From NCBI RefSeq assembly GCF_900114835.1, contig NZ_FOUJ01000001.1, positions 248,001-312,000 of the forward strand: 64,000 nucleotides of DNA. Direction: 5' to 3'. Positions 27,236 to 36,733 of this stretch are shown here, one piece after another. This DNA comes from Methanolobus profundi (GTDB lineage: Archaea; Halobacteriota; Methanosarcinia; Methanosarcinales; Methanosarcinaceae). Position 1 is the stretch's first letter; each line of letters opens with the position of its first letter. Under the pieces are notes generated by a model that had not been told where the DNA came from, did not search any database, and was given only the letters and a program-made list of their open reading frames with translations. The position numbers were made by a program, and so were the translations under genes.

Positions 27236-27454
27236 CTATTCCAGTTTGACCCTGGCCTTTTCCAAAAGCACGGAACACTCGTCCATCTTTGCTGCTGCCA
27301 TCCTGATATCTTTGGCAATATCTTCATAGCCTGCAGCTTCTATTTTTTCGGCCCAGTCGGTGAAACTTGTGCTGTGGCTATCGTTGTGTTCTATCCAGTG
27401 GCCGATAAGATGTTCAAGTTTTGGTTTATCGAGTTCCATGCTAATAAGCTCCAC
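27236..27454 (-). CDS. Small helical protein (DUF8180-like)
   Basis: This 72-residue, wholly helical protein has the pattern LEHLIGHWIEHNDSH, then FTDWAEKIEAAG and repeated heptad-like leucines. It resembles small archaeal and bacterial helical domains of unknown function with a conserved HWIEHN motif (family name given from memory; moderate certainty). The two histidines could bind metal. It is encoded between leuC-like and cohesin genes on the same strand, with 22- and 5-base gaps, so all three may form one operon. Confidence 0.65.
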   Translation of the reverse strand: MELISMELDKPKLEHLIGHWIEHNDSHSTSFTDWAEKIEAAGYEDIAKDIRMAAAKMDECSVLLEKARVKLE

Positions 27455-27476
27455 ATATATTCTGTTCTATTTGCAT

Positions 27477-28718
27477 TTATATCTCACGTGGATCTGTGAT
27501 CTCGCCTGTGAGGGCAGAGGCTGCTGCGGTTGCAGGTGATGACAAATATATAAGTCCGCCAGTTCCCATTCTTCCTTTGAAGTTACGGTTAGCTGTTGAA
27601 ATGCATGTCTCTCCCTTGCCGATAACTCCCATGTGTCCTCCGAGGCATGGTCCGCATCCTGGTGGACCGACCACAACACCTGCATCAAGTAGGGTTTCAA
27701 TGATGCCTTTTCTGACAGCTTCAACAAGGACGTTACGGGATGCCGGAACCACTATTGTCCTGATGGCAACCTTCTCTCCTTTGAGGATAGATGCAGCTAC
27801 TTCCAGGTCCTCAAGTCGTCCATTGGTGCATGTACCTATGAAAGCCTGGTCAAGCTTTGTAGGTTTGATCTCGGATATGTCCTGCACATTATCTACCTGA
27901 TGTGGGATGGCTATCTGTGGTTCAAGTTCAGTTGCATCGAAATCATATTCTTTGGAATATACTGCATCCTCATCAGCATATACTGGTTCATATTCTTCGC
28001 TTGCAATATTCTCAAGGAAGTCGAATGTTGTCTTATCCGGTGGGACTATTCCTGCCTTCCCTCCCATCTCGATCGCCATATTACTGAGTGTCATCCTTCC
28101 TGACATAGAAAGTGCCTCGATGGTACTTCCATAGAACTCAGCAGCCTTGTATGTTGCACCGGCAACTCCAAGTGTTCCGATTATCTTGAGAATAAGGTCC
28201 TTGGCATAGACTCCATTATTCAGTTTTCCTTCAGCTGTTATTTTGATACTTTCAGGAACTTTGAACCATAGCTTTCCTGATGAGAATATCTCAGCCATAT
28301 CTGTGGCTCCTACTCCTGTACCAAATGCTCCGAAAGCACCATAGGTGCATGAATGTGAATCCGCTCCTACAATGAGCTTTCCGGGTAATGCAAATCCGTT
28401 CTCCGGGAGCAGTTGATGGCAGATACCTTCACCGACATCGTAGAAGTTCTTGATGCCCTGGTCTTTGATCCATCCTCTGATCTCCTGCTGTAGTCCGGCT
28501 GTAGTATCCGTATTTGCTGGTGTCAGGTGATCGAATGGTATGATTATCCTTTCAGGGTTCCATACTTTCTCTTCTTCCATTTCCCTGAATGCGTTCACGG
28601 CAAGGACGCTTGTACCATCATGTGCCATTGCAAAATCAACATCAGCTATTACAAAATCATTCGCCTTAGCTTCTTTTCCTGAAGCACGGCTGAATATTTT
28701 CTCGCTTATAGTGCTCAA
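27477..28718 (-). CDS. LeuC/homoaconitase-family dehydratase large subunit
   Basis: This 413-residue protein starts at TTG 28718, with GGAG 8 bases upstream. The three [4Fe-4S] ligands lie in the [12 protein letters not shown] region, [11 protein letters not shown] and [11 protein letters not shown]. Methanogens carry two such large subunits, one for isopropylmalate (leucine) and one for homoaconitate (coenzyme B side chain); they cannot be told apart here with certainty. The small subunit is not in the window and must be encoded elsewhere. Confidence 0.92.
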   Translation of the reverse strand: MSTISEKIFSRASGKEAKANDFVIADVDFAMAHDGTSVLAVNAFREMEEEKVWNPERIIIPFDHLTPANTDTTAGLQQEIRGWIKDQGIKNFYDVGEGICHQLLPENGFALPGKLIVGADSHSCTYGAFGAFGTGVGATDMAEIFSSGKLWFKVPESIKITAEGKLNNGVYAKDLILKIIGTLGVAGATYKAAEFYGSTIEALSMSGRMTLSNMAIEMGGKAGIVPPDKTTFDFLENIASEEYEPVYADEDAVYSKEYDFDATELEPQIAIPHQVDNVQDISEIKPTKLDQAFIGTCTNGRLEDLEVAASILKGEKVAIRTIVVPASRNVLVEAVRKGIIETLLDAGVVVGPPGCGPCLGGHMGVIGKGETCISTANRNFKGRMGTGGLIYLSSPATAAASALTGEITDPREI

Positions 28719-28875
28719 AAGATTAACTCCATTAATTAATGTAATAAGGATCGGGGTTGTTAAATATCCCTTTTTAACTTAAAATCTTCGATAGGGATGA
28801 TCGCTCATAAGGGATGTTATAAAGTTCCCTGTAAAAAAGGTTTTTTGCTGCACAAAGGCAGCAGATAGAAATGAA

Positions 28876-29250
28876 TTATGCCAGTCTCTTGAGTTTCTCA
28901 ATATTATTGAGAATATAACTGCTTTCCAGAAGGATCCTCTGCTCGATGCTCTGGACGATCTCATCCAGCGGAGTTACGAGCTTGTAGAGTTTGACAGGTC
29001 TTCCTTTACCTTCGGTCTTTTTTTCTTCCCTTATGTCTACCCAGTTGTTGTCTTTAAGGTATCTCATTGCGATACTGACCTCAGGTTGCCTCAGGTTCGA
29101 GTTCTTTTCGATCTCGCGGGAAGTAATCTCATCTCCGCATGAGAGGCAGGCGAGAGTTAAGGCCACAGGTCTGTTAATATCTAATTTCCTTAACAGCTCT
29201 ACTATCTCATACTCTTTTTCACTCATGCCACTAGGTTTTTTCTCTCTCAT
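28876..29250 (-). CDS. Archaeal winged-helix transcriptional regulator
   Basis: This 124-residue protein has a winged helix (LDINRPVALTLACLSCG, then ITSREIEKNSNLRQPEVSIA as recognition region) and a wing with GKGRPVKLYKL, followed by a C-terminal helix for dimerisation. A GGTGAT ribosome site precedes the ATG. Its target is unknown. A perfect 19-base palindrome about 150 bases upstream could be its own operator, and the dehydratase gene just downstream is another candidate. Confidence 0.82.
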   Translation of the reverse strand: MREKKPSGMSEKEYEIVELLRKLDINRPVALTLACLSCGDEITSREIEKNSNLRQPEVSIAMRYLKDNNWVDIREEKKTEGKGRPVKLYKLVTPLDEIVQSIEQRILLESSYILNNIEKLKRLA

Positions 29251-29720
29251 ATAAAATCACCAGATAATATGTAATTAATATCGTTTTGATCTCGTGTTTT
29301 CAGGATATTTGATCAAAAAGGGGGGAGCTTTTCATCAAAAGTGTGCTCTTGATGCGGAGTCTCTCCTTTGTGTATATCCTTGATCATTGTAATGACTACT
29401 AATTACTATTATAGTAATTTATTATATATTAATATTCTTTATATTAAAATAGTAAGTCCATAACATCTATTTTTTATAATATATTATCTACTGATCTTTA
29501 CGGAAAGCCCATGTCTTGTCCTGAAAAAGTGATGTAATGTATTACCTAGGGCATATTCGGGCATTGAAAATGTTCCCGTTTCAATACAGTCTTCATTTGA
29601 AATGGAATAATGCGTTTGGAATAGCAAAAGTAAAATTAACAATCATTAATATTGTACATTCAAATCGTAGCAATAATGATAATTAATAGATATTGATAAT
29701 ATATGTGAAAAATAGATGAA
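29251..29720. promoter_or_regulatory. Upstream region of HTH gene with 19-base palindrome
   Basis: No gene is seen. AATTACTAT-T-ATAGTAATT (29401-29419) is a perfect palindrome in a TATATTA-rich stretch. Between it and the HTH start the minus strand reads CATCAA...TTGATG and then CTCCCCCC before T-rich sequence, possible leader structure. The remainder toward the tRNA gene is A/T-rich and featureless. Confidence 0.4.
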
Positions 29721-29797
29721 TGGTGGGCCCGCTGAGATTCGAACTCAGGACCTCACGGTTATCAGCCGTGCGCTCCACCTAGCTAAGCTACGGGCCC
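29721..29797 (-). tRNA. tRNA-Ile(GAT)
   Basis: On the minus strand a full cloverleaf is seen: acceptor GGGCCCG/CGGGCCC, a D arm with AGCTTAGCTAGGT, anticodon loop CTGATAA with GAT, and a T arm with GTTCGAATC. The discriminator is A (29724) and CCA is encoded (29723-29721). No intron. Confidence 0.95.
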
Positions 29798-29977
29798 ACA
29801 TTGCGTGTGTCTCGCATGATGCTCTTCATCACGCGACACTCCAAATACGCATGCAGATACTTTAAGGTTTCGCTCGGAAATGGGGTCTGCGCATAATTTT
29901 TTCAAAATGTTAATTTTAGCTACAGGTTTGCAGCGATAGGTTTATGTTGGATAATGTTCTGTATGGCTTGATATTCT

Positions 29978-30049
29978 GGGCTGGTAGATCAGGGGAAGAT
30001 CGCTACCTTGGCATGGTAGAGGCCTCGGGTTCAATTCCCGACCAGTCCA
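29978..30049 (+). tRNA. tRNA-Ala(GGC)
   Basis: The cloverleaf has acceptor GGGCTGG/CCAGTCC with G-U pairing, D stem GATC/GATC, anticodon stem CTACC/GGTAG around TTGGCAT (anticodon GGC), T stem TCGGG/CCCGA and discriminator A at 30049. CCA is not encoded, unlike the neighbouring tRNA-Ile. The two tRNA genes are divergent, about 180 bases apart. Confidence 0.9.
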
Positions 30050-30211
30050 CTCATCTTTTTTCTTAGATCTGCAGCATTGTAGTGACTTTGCTATCGTGTG
30101 TGTATATTTCTCTTCTTACAGGGCGCTGCCTATGTTTTTCTTGGGACCTGCTTGAAAATAAGTAAATAAAAAAAGGTAAGTGATCACTGATGCCTGGTCT
30201 TCTTCGCTCAA

Positions 30212-31042
30212 TTATGGGTACAATTGGACCATTTCATTGCTTCCGTATGTTGTAGGAAGTATGAAATCTGCATTTGCTGATGCTCCAGCTTCTGGTGTTA
30301 AGACCATGTTCACTGTAGCTCTGGGCTCAAGGTTAAGTCCTGAAGATCTCAGCGTAGACGAAACATTTATTGATCTTAAGGTCGTATATCCTGTATTTAC
30401 AGATGATTGGGATGCCGTTGATACATAGACCACAACAAGATCCCCTGTGGTAAGCACTGGATGTATCTGTGAAAAGGAATCATCTTCGTCCCTTATGTTG
30501 TCTACTGTGAAGTATACTTGTGAATTTACATAGGTTACATTTATTTCTGCATCACCCAATGTTGAGGTTTCTGTAAGGAGCTTTTCCAGGTTTGCTGTTG
30601 CATTAGTGGTACTAATCCCTGACATGTTCCCTTCAAATTCCGGACTTGGTGCTCTGCTATTTGTATTTCCTGCGTATACCAGATTGTTTGTCCTGTATCC
30701 ATCTGTGATACTTATTACAACCTCTTTAAGGTCAACGGGCTCACTTGCAGCATTCAATCCCATTGTTATTTTTATGAGATCAAGGGTTGTTGCCATGTCT
30801 GTGCTGCTGTTCTTTGCTCTGTATCCTTCTATTTTATGGACCATAAGATTGGATGAAACTTCTTTTGTCGCTTGTTTTCCAGTTGCCTGAGCTTCCTGTT
30901 GAAGAACTCCGGACGTTTGGATCAAAACAGCAGCAGCAACGGCAGCTACCAGTACCATTGCAATAAATATTATAAGAGTACCGATACCTATCTGGGCTTT
31001 AGTGTCGGGTAAATGTTTTTTATTAATATCAAGGATATACAT
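30212..31042 (-). CDS. Archaellin (FlaB family), orphan
   Basis: This 276-residue protein starts with a short basic leader ending in DTKA, cut by the prepilin peptidase FlaK/PibD, then [20 protein letters not shown], the classic archaellin hydrophobic N terminus that packs the filament core. The body is Ser/Thr/Asn-rich with several N-x-S/T sites for N-glycosylation (for example NATA, NVTY, NVSS). A GGTGAT ribosome site precedes the ATG. None of the other fla/arl assembly genes is nearby, so it is an isolated filament subunit gene. Confidence 0.93.
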   Translation of the reverse strand: MYILDINKKHLPDTKAQIGIGTLIIFIAMVLVAAVAAAVLIQTSGVLQQEAQATGKQATKEVSSNLMVHKIEGYRAKNSSTDMATTLDLIKITMGLNAASEPVDLKEVVISITDGYRTNNLVYAGNTNSRAPSPEFEGNMSGISTTNATANLEKLLTETSTLGDAEINVTYVNSQVYFTVDNIRDEDDSFSQIHPVLTTGDLVVVYVSTASQSSVNTGYTTLRSINVSSTLRSSGLNLEPRATVNMVLTPEAGASANADFILPTTYGSNEMVQLYP

Positions 31043-31315
31043 AAATTATCACCAGTGATCATTAGTCATGTTGTAGTAACAATTGCACATTTATGTACTA
31101 TATTTATATATTATATATAATTTTGCATAGACTTGAAATAGTATGTATGAATTTTTCTTAATTGTGAATGAAAATAGTGATGTGATCGTTACTTCATCTT
31201 TTCATTACTCTTATATATCTTGAAGTGACACTCTGAATTATTGTCATAATTCGTGATTATGTTCTTCTGATGTGTAGCAATTATGAAGTGTATTAAAGAA
31301 ATGAATGGTGATCAT

Positions 31316-31849
31316 GTGAAACGGATATTATTCCTTATATTGCTCTTCTCTCTGCTTGTAAGTGGTTGTACCGATTCCGATACCTCCCAAAAGGTAGAGG
31401 CAGGGGACTATGTCTCAGTGAATTATACTGGCAGTCTGGAAGATGGAACTGTGTTCGATACTTCTATTGAAGAGGTCGCAAAAGCAGAAGATGTTTACAA
31501 TCCTTATCGGACCTATGAACCTTTGTCCTTCATAGCTGGTGCCGGTCAGATGATACAGGGTTTTGATGATGCTGTAATGGGTATGGAGATCGGTGATAAG
31601 AAAACAGTTACCATTCCTCCGGAAGAAGCATACGGTGCTTATTGTCCTGAGCTTCTGATTCCTTTGCCAGTCGATGATTTCCAGTCTGTAAATATTACTC
31701 CTGTGATCGGCCAGAAAGTCACATATCAGGGCCAGGTGGGGACCATTGTCAATATATCTGATGTGAACGTGACGATCGATTGTAACCATGATCTTGCTGG
31801 AAAGCCCCTGATCTTTGATATTGAACTGGTAGCTATAGAAAAAGCCTGA
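31316..31849 (+). CDS. FKBP-type peptidyl-prolyl isomerase lipoprotein
   Basis: A GTG start at 31316 is preferred, because GGTGAT sits just before it and it yields a compact lipoprotein signal KRILFLILLFSLLVSGC; in-frame ATGs at 31283 and 31301 are alternatives. The 177-residue product has the FKBP core (GDYVSVNYTGSLEDGTVFDT, then MIQGFDDAVMGMEIGDKK and IPPEEAYG) with a C-terminal insert typical of SlyD-like proteins. It should be anchored outside the membrane and help fold secreted proteins. Confidence 0.9.
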   Translation: MKRILFLILLFSLLVSGCTDSDTSQKVEAGDYVSVNYTGSLEDGTVFDTSIEEVAKAEDVYNPYRTYEPLSFIAGAGQMIQGFDDAVMGMEIGDKKTVTIPPEEAYGAYCPELLIPLPVDDFQSVNITPVIGQKVTYQGQVGTIVNISDVNVTIDCNHDLAGKPLIFDIELVAIEKA

Positions 31850-31861
31850 ATTGGTCTGCAC

Positions 31862-32245
31862 ATGGAAAAAGAAGAAAAGATCGTTGTGATCCTTATGTGC
31901 ATGGCTTTGCTGTCATTGGCAATAGCATATGTAACATTTTTCTCAGGAGAGAGTGAAGGAGATGTGATGTCATTCAGTTCTTCTTCTCTTCCTGGTGATA
32001 TTGTGCAATTTGAGGGTGAGGTATTCTCAAAACACTTTACTTATACAGGCGGTCACCTTCTGCTGGATGTTGACTATGGTCCTGGTGTTGTATCGGTTTT
32101 TATCCCTTCGAATAATGGTGCAGATGATGTAGATTCAAGGCTGGTCGAGGGGGATCTTGTGTCTGTGAGGGGTTCTGTGCAGGAATATGGGGGAGAACTT
32201 GAGGTAGTGGTAATGGCTGGTGAAGATGTTGTTGTTCTTTCCTGA
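31862..32245 (+). CDS. Membrane-anchored OB-fold protein
   Basis: This 127-residue protein has one N-terminal transmembrane helix (about residues 7-27) and an OB-fold-like beta domain (LPGDIVQFEGEVFSK, then LVEGDLVSVRGSVQEYGGELEVVV). The second part looks like the nucleic-acid-binding OB family, but facing away from the cytosol it may bind something else. It follows the FKBP gene by 12 bases, probably co-transcribed. No closer function can be given. Confidence 0.7.
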   Translation: MEKEEKIVVILMCMALLSLAIAYVTFFSGESEGDVMSFSSSSLPGDIVQFEGEVFSKHFTYTGGHLLLDVDYGPGVVSVFIPSNNGADDVDSRLVEGDLVSVRGSVQEYGGELEVVVMAGEDVVVLS

Positions 32246-32309
32246 TGTATCTCAAAAATAATTGATGTGTCGGTAAAGATATATGCAAAAAATGACCTCA
32301 TACTAGAAT

Positions 32310-33470
32310 ATGAAAGCCTGTATCATGTGCGGCGGAGAGGGGACTCGGCTGCGTCCATTGACATTTGCCAGACCAAAACCAAGTATTCCTATTTTGAACA
32401 AGCCTTCTGTGGTTCATCTGATAGAGCATCTTGCAAAAGAAGGTTTTACTGATATTGTTATCACTCTGGGGTATATGGCTGATAAGATCGAAGAACAACT
32501 GGGTGACGGACGTATATTTGGTGTTCATATCGATTATGTTTATGAGAAGGACAAACTTGGTACGGCAGGTGGTGTCAAGAATGCTGAGAAGTATCTGCGC
32601 GATGAGCCTTTCATAGTGCTTGGTGGTGATCATGTATTGAACCTGAATCTCAGGGAGATGCACAGGTTCCATGAAAGTACGGATGCCCTTGTCACTATAG
32701 GGTTGTTATCAATTGATGATCCTCGTGAGTTCGGTATTGCTGATATGGATGTAAATAACAGGATACGCCGCTTTTTAGAGAAGCCAGGTCCGGGTGAGAT
32801 CTTCAGTAATCTTGCCAGTACTGGTATATATGTTTGTGATCCGGAGATATTCGACTGGATCCCTGAGAATACAAAGTATGATTTTGCAAAGGACCTTTTC
32901 CCGGATATCCTTGCCAGGAAACGGATAATAAATGGTATACTTGCAAGAGGGAGATGGACCGATGTAGGTAGCCCTCAGGCTTACAGACAGGCTCAGCGCT
33001 GGATGCTTGAAGCTTTGCCCGGTACTACTATCGAAGGTCATTTCAAGACCAAGGATGCCCGTATTAAAGGACCTGTGGCTCTTGGGCACAATGTATCGGT
33101 AGGTTCTAATTCAGCTATTGTAGGTCCTATCGTAATAGGTGAGAATACTACGATCGGTGATAATGTCCTGATCGGTCCATATACAACAATTGGTTCCAAC
33201 TGTGTGATACATAATGATTCAAGGATCCTTTCCTCTTATCTGTTCAATGGTGTTGTCATAGGGAAGAACTCAAATGTATCTGGGTCTGTGATCGACAATG
33301 GTACTACTGTGGGTAGTAACTGTAGTCTTGAGAATGGCACTGTAATTGGACCTGATGTCGTGATCGATCATGATGTAACTGTCCACTCCAATGTAAAGGT
33401 GTGGCCGGAGATATCTATACCCTCCAGCACACGTGTCAAAGAAGATATTCTGAATGAATCTTATATGTGA
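32310..33470 (+). CDS. Sugar-phosphate nucleotidyltransferase with left-handed beta-helix
   Basis: This 386-residue protein has an N-terminal nucleotidyltransferase domain (GGEGTRLRPLTFARPKPSIP, metal-binding GGDHVLN) and from about residue 250 a hexapeptide-repeat left-handed beta-helix (isoleucine/valine-rich IGENTTIGDNVLIGPYTTIG). It forms NDP-glucose or GDP-mannose type sugars for glycoprotein or glycolipid synthesis. The exact sugar and nucleotide are not assignable. A TATA-like box near 32277-32286 fits a leaderless start at 32310. Confidence 0.9.
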   Translation: MKACIMCGGEGTRLRPLTFARPKPSIPILNKPSVVHLIEHLAKEGFTDIVITLGYMADKIEEQLGDGRIFGVHIDYVYEKDKLGTAGGVKNAEKYLRDEPFIVLGGDHVLNLNLREMHRFHESTDALVTIGLLSIDDPREFGIADMDVNNRIRRFLEKPGPGEIFSNLASTGIYVCDPEIFDWIPENTKYDFAKDLFPDILARKRIINGILARGRWTDVGSPQAYRQAQRWMLEALPGTTIEGHFKTKDARIKGPVALGHNVSVGSNSAIVGPIVIGENTTIGDNVLIGPYTTIGSNCVIHNDSRILSSYLFNGVVIGKNSNVSGSVIDNGTTVGSNCSLENGTVIGPDVVIDHDVTVHSNVKVWPEISIPSSTRVKEDILNESYM

Positions 33471-33474
33471 TGCA

Positions 33475-33494
33475 AACCTTGATTATACAAGGTT
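33475..33494 (+). promoter_or_regulatory. Intercistronic hairpin before the flippase-like gene
   Basis: AACCTTG (33475-33481) pairs perfectly with CAAGGTT (33488-33494) around ATTATA. It ends 6 bases before the downstream ATG and covers part of the likely ribosome site GGTTGGGT, so it may affect translation of that gene. Confidence 0.35.
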
Positions 33495-33500
33495 GGGTCT

Positions 33501-34523
33501 ATGAACAAGATCAAAAAGTGGATAATTGTATCTTTACTTATCAGCCTGATCTCCGGGTTGATAGTTGTCCTTTTTACTTTTGACTCGGATACTCTGTCTG
33601 CTTTGATGGAGCTCAAAACAGAATATTTAATTGCTGCTGCCATAATTCATTCTCTCACATATGTTATATGGGGTATGCGGACGCATTCTCTTTGTAAAGC
33701 TCTTGGTTATGATATAGGTTATATGCGTTCCATTGAGATCGTGACCTCTGGTACACTGGCTGCCTCAATAACTCCTTCATCTCTTGGTGGTGAGCCACTT
33801 AGGATCCATTTGCTCTATGGGGAGAAGATGCCGCTGGGTAAGGCAACTGCCGTAGTTCTTGGAGAAAGGGTACTTGATGGTATCCTCATACTGGCACTGG
33901 CTCCGATATCTATCTACATCATACGCGGTGTTCTCAATGATCCTGTTTTTGATGCGATGTTCTTGTTTGCAGAAGCAGGATTGATTTTCATACTTTTTCT
34001 TATTTTGTATGCTCTATGGAGGCCAGATCCAACAAAAAAGGTAGTATATTTCTTTGTGCGAAGGGTGGCTCCCTTATTAGGAAAAAAGACAGACGCAGCT
34101 CTTGAGAAGGTCATTGACAGGGTTGACTCAGAACTTGAGCATTTTCATGATAGTATCTCAGTATTGATGAATGAGGGTAGAAAGGGTCTTTCATATGGTA
34201 TATTCCACACACTTGCATTCTGGTTCGTAGATTTCTCAATGCTATATGTGATACTGGTTGGGTTGAACCAGCATCCAGATCCAATAATCGTCTTTGCGGC
34301 ACAGGTGATCCTGATGATCCTTATTGTAATACCGGCAACTCCTGGGGCAAGCGGTATTGCTGAATTTGCTGGGACCACTGTATTCTCCTTATTCGTTGCA
34401 TCGTCTGTTCTTGGTATAGCAGTTATTGCCTGGCGGGCATTCACTTTCTATATGAATCTCCTTGTTGGTGGATTCGTCAGTTTCAAGATACTGAAAGATG
34501 CAGATTTCATAAAAAATACTTGA
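33501..34523 (+). CDS. Lysylphosphatidylglycerol synthase-like (UPF0104/AglD-type) membrane protein
   Basis: This 340-residue protein has about eight transmembrane helices and the family signatures TPSSLGGEPLRIHLL and TPGASGIAEFAGTTVF. Members include the membrane half of MprF and archaeal proteins thought to move or modify lipid-linked sugars. Encoded just after a sugar nucleotidyltransferase, a part in glycan assembly or lipid flipping is likely but unproven. Confidence 0.87.
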   Translation: MNKIKKWIIVSLLISLISGLIVVLFTFDSDTLSALMELKTEYLIAAAIIHSLTYVIWGMRTHSLCKALGYDIGYMRSIEIVTSGTLAASITPSSLGGEPLRIHLLYGEKMPLGKATAVVLGERVLDGILILALAPISIYIIRGVLNDPVFDAMFLFAEAGLIFILFLILYALWRPDPTKKVVYFFVRRVAPLLGKKTDAALEKVIDRVDSELEHFHDSISVLMNEGRKGLSYGIFHTLAFWFVDFSMLYVILVGLNQHPDPIIVFAAQVILMILIVIPATPGASGIAEFAGTTVFSLFVASSVLGIAVIAWRAFTFYMNLLVGGFVSFKILKDADFIKNT

Positions 34524-34553
34524 ATTGAATGGTCATACTGATCAATCAATTCA

Positions 34554-36230
34554 TCAAAGGCTTATGTATGGAAGAATCTCTTCATTGCCAGTCCTTTTTA
34601 CAATATCCTCTTTGTCCGAGAATGGTATGTTCTGGTGTATTTTGACTGCCTGCTTCTTTCCAATTCCGGGTAATTCCTGTATGAATTGAATGGGTGCTGT
34701 ATTGATGTTAAGGGGATATGGGATCCCAGTTACTGACCTGTGTCCATGGCGTGTTACAGTAACATCTGTAAATGTGTTAAGTGGCATATTTGCAGGAATT
34801 CCTATCAATAGTGGATATGATCCCAGTTGTCTTCCAAAGCACATCTTTCCATCATTGACCTCGCATATTACGTCCTTTAGTATTGTTCCAACAGGTACTA
34901 CTTTCTGGAGCATTGGGAGGTCTATATCCTTCCTTATCTTTTCTTTGTATTTGAGGAATATCTTCTTGTGCTTTCCTACAAGTTCATCATTCCCGTACAT
35001 TGGAGTATCCGGGAATGCCATTACCTGCCTTATATTGATCCTGCGTAGCAAGAGGTCTGAGTCAAGGATGCTTTTTAGGAAATCATAGTTCAAATCGAAT
35101 GTCTTTTTAGATTCTCCTATTAGTCCATGTACTATATTGAGTCCCGGGAGAAGTTCAGGCATACCATTGTTACCTCTGCTTCTTCCTATCTCATTTATTA
35201 TTCTGATAGCTTCAAATACATCATCTGGCATTGCCTTCAGGTTATTTGCCTTAACAACGTTAGGGTCTGCACTTTCCATTCCAAGGGCAGCTACATCTCC
35301 TGGTGTATGATATTTTACGATCGTCTTCAGTATGTCCTTACAGGGTTCGGGATATGTGGCTATGGTTCCTGGGTTTGCATTATCCATGTGCAGCACTTTT
35401 AGTTCCGGTGCTACGTTCCTTATCCCTTTGTAGAGATTCAGGATAGCAAGGGGGTCCGGTTCTGGTATATTGCCTCCTGTGTCCTTTGCATGGTAGCTGA
35501 GTATATCCGGTTGCCTGCCGATCCTGAAGTTTCTGGCTCCTCTTCCATACAGGCTGGAAACTTCTAATATTACGTCTTCTATCGGCCGATAATCTGAGCT
35601 TCCATAAGATGGTTCTGTACAGAATGAGCAATGTCTGTCACGTCCGCATCCTCTGTATGTCTCAAGCTCGCACATGACATTGGGATAGTCTGAATGTTGC
35701 TCGATAATGAAGGCACCTTTTACTGCCCATCTTCCTATCTCTTCGACCGATCTGGATCTGTGCTCGATATCTTCCAGGTCTGATGTGTGTTCAGCAAGCA
35801 TATCAAAGACGAATGCTTCAATATCCTTCTTGCAGATGATCGCATTCGTGTTATCCAGCAGGCTGCTTTCTGCTTTTTTCCCTCCTTCCATTGAGAAACC
35901 CAGCCTGATCGGTCCGCCCAGTATGTTAGTTCCGTTGGATGCATTGAAAATGCTCTCTATCTCTCCGAGGCTTATTGGTGTTGAACGCAGGTATTTTCCA
36001 GGGACTGTCATGCCTGCAATTATTATCGTGATATCTGCTTTTTTTATGATCTCTGAGACCTTTGTAGGGTCTATGCGGATCTCATCGATAGTTGAATAGG
36101 ATATGTCCTTTTCCTGCAGTCCTCTTTCCCTTAAAGCTCCTGCAATGTATCTGATATATGGGGATATATAGGGCGGAACTCCGAAACATGCAGGTTCGTC
36201 CACATATCCGTCAATTATTATTGCTCTCAT
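34554..36230 (-). CDS. COG1031-type radical SAM protein with helix-hairpin-helix
   Basis: The start at 36230 ([17 protein letters not shown]) is preferred over an upstream in-frame ATG that would add a low-complexity, K/Y-rich leader; this gives 558 residues. The cluster motif reads [11 protein letters not shown] (CX5CX2C, a variant of the usual CX3CX2C spacing). A TRAM-like beta segment follows, and the end holds a helix-hairpin-helix ([17 protein letters not shown]). This family is conserved in archaea but has no proven reaction; the HhH suggests a nucleic-acid substrate. Confidence 0.85.
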   Translation of the reverse strand: MRAIIIDGYVDEPACFGVPPYISPYIRYIAGALRERGLQEKDISYSTIDEIRIDPTKVSEIIKKADITIIIAGMTVPGKYLRSTPISLGEIESIFNASNGTNILGGPIRLGFSMEGGKKAESSLLDNTNAIICKKDIEAFVFDMLAEHTSDLEDIEHRSRSVEEIGRWAVKGAFIIEQHSDYPNVMCELETYRGCGRDRHCSFCTEPSYGSSDYRPIEDVILEVSSLYGRGARNFRIGRQPDILSYHAKDTGGNIPEPDPLAILNLYKGIRNVAPELKVLHMDNANPGTIATYPEPCKDILKTIVKYHTPGDVAALGMESADPNVVKANNLKAMPDDVFEAIRIINEIGRSRGNNGMPELLPGLNIVHGLIGESKKTFDLNYDFLKSILDSDLLLRRINIRQVMAFPDTPMYGNDELVGKHKKIFLKYKEKIRKDIDLPMLQKVVPVGTILKDVICEVNDGKMCFGRQLGSYPLLIGIPANMPLNTFTDVTVTRHGHRSVTGIPYPLNINTAPIQFIQELPGIGKKQAVKIHQNIPFSDKEDIVKRTGNEEILPYISL

Positions 36231-36733
36231 GGTCTGTGTGTAGTATATATTAAAATATCTATCTCTAATTATAGCTATTATTTTATAGTTATTATTTATT
36301 GTATATTTATGTGCAATTTTTGTTGATGCTGTTTTTCTTTTGCTGGTTTGCAGATATTTATGTGTGTATCTTGTCAGCATTTAATAGAAACCCATTAGCA
36401 TTATTTTGGTATCTATCGGGTGTGTGATGTTAAAAGGAATGTACTATGCGTTATTTAATCTGGTGGGTGATGGTTGTGCTACGTATCTGATTCGTATGAT
36501 TGCATACGTTTTCATACGTATGATATTGCATGAAATTGTGTTGTGGTGTAGTTATGGCGTAGTATTACTAATTATGTACAGGTGTATGGTTGTTATGTTG
36601 TTTATGTTCACGAAAGGGCTCTGTCAATATTGTTGCTCATGTTTTTGTAATTGCACGACAGCACATACTTATTATATACCACTTTCTCTATTACGTATAG
36701 TAGCTTAAGTATAGCAGTAAACGAGGTTTTCTA
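36231..36733 (+). promoter_or_regulatory. Divergent gap upstream of ilvD with a CATACG/CGTATG array
   Basis: No real gene is seen in these 500 bases. CGTATG (36493-36498), CATACG (36503-36508) and the palindrome CATACGTATG (36513-36522) repeat at 10-base intervals, one helical turn. A CTTATTATATAC box near 36668-36679 probably serves ilvD, whose GAGGT ribosome site lies at 36723-36727. Confidence 0.45.

Noticed and set aside
32299-32306. CATACTAG at the start of the sugar nucleotidyltransferase gene as a fourth palindrome site
   Set aside because: Only eight bases match and the second arm is imperfect; such a match is expected by chance in 64 kb.
36406-36708. A 100-residue hydrophobic open frame before ilvD
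   Set aside because: It is Cys/Tyr/Met-rich without signals of coding and covers the CATACG array and the ilvD promoter.
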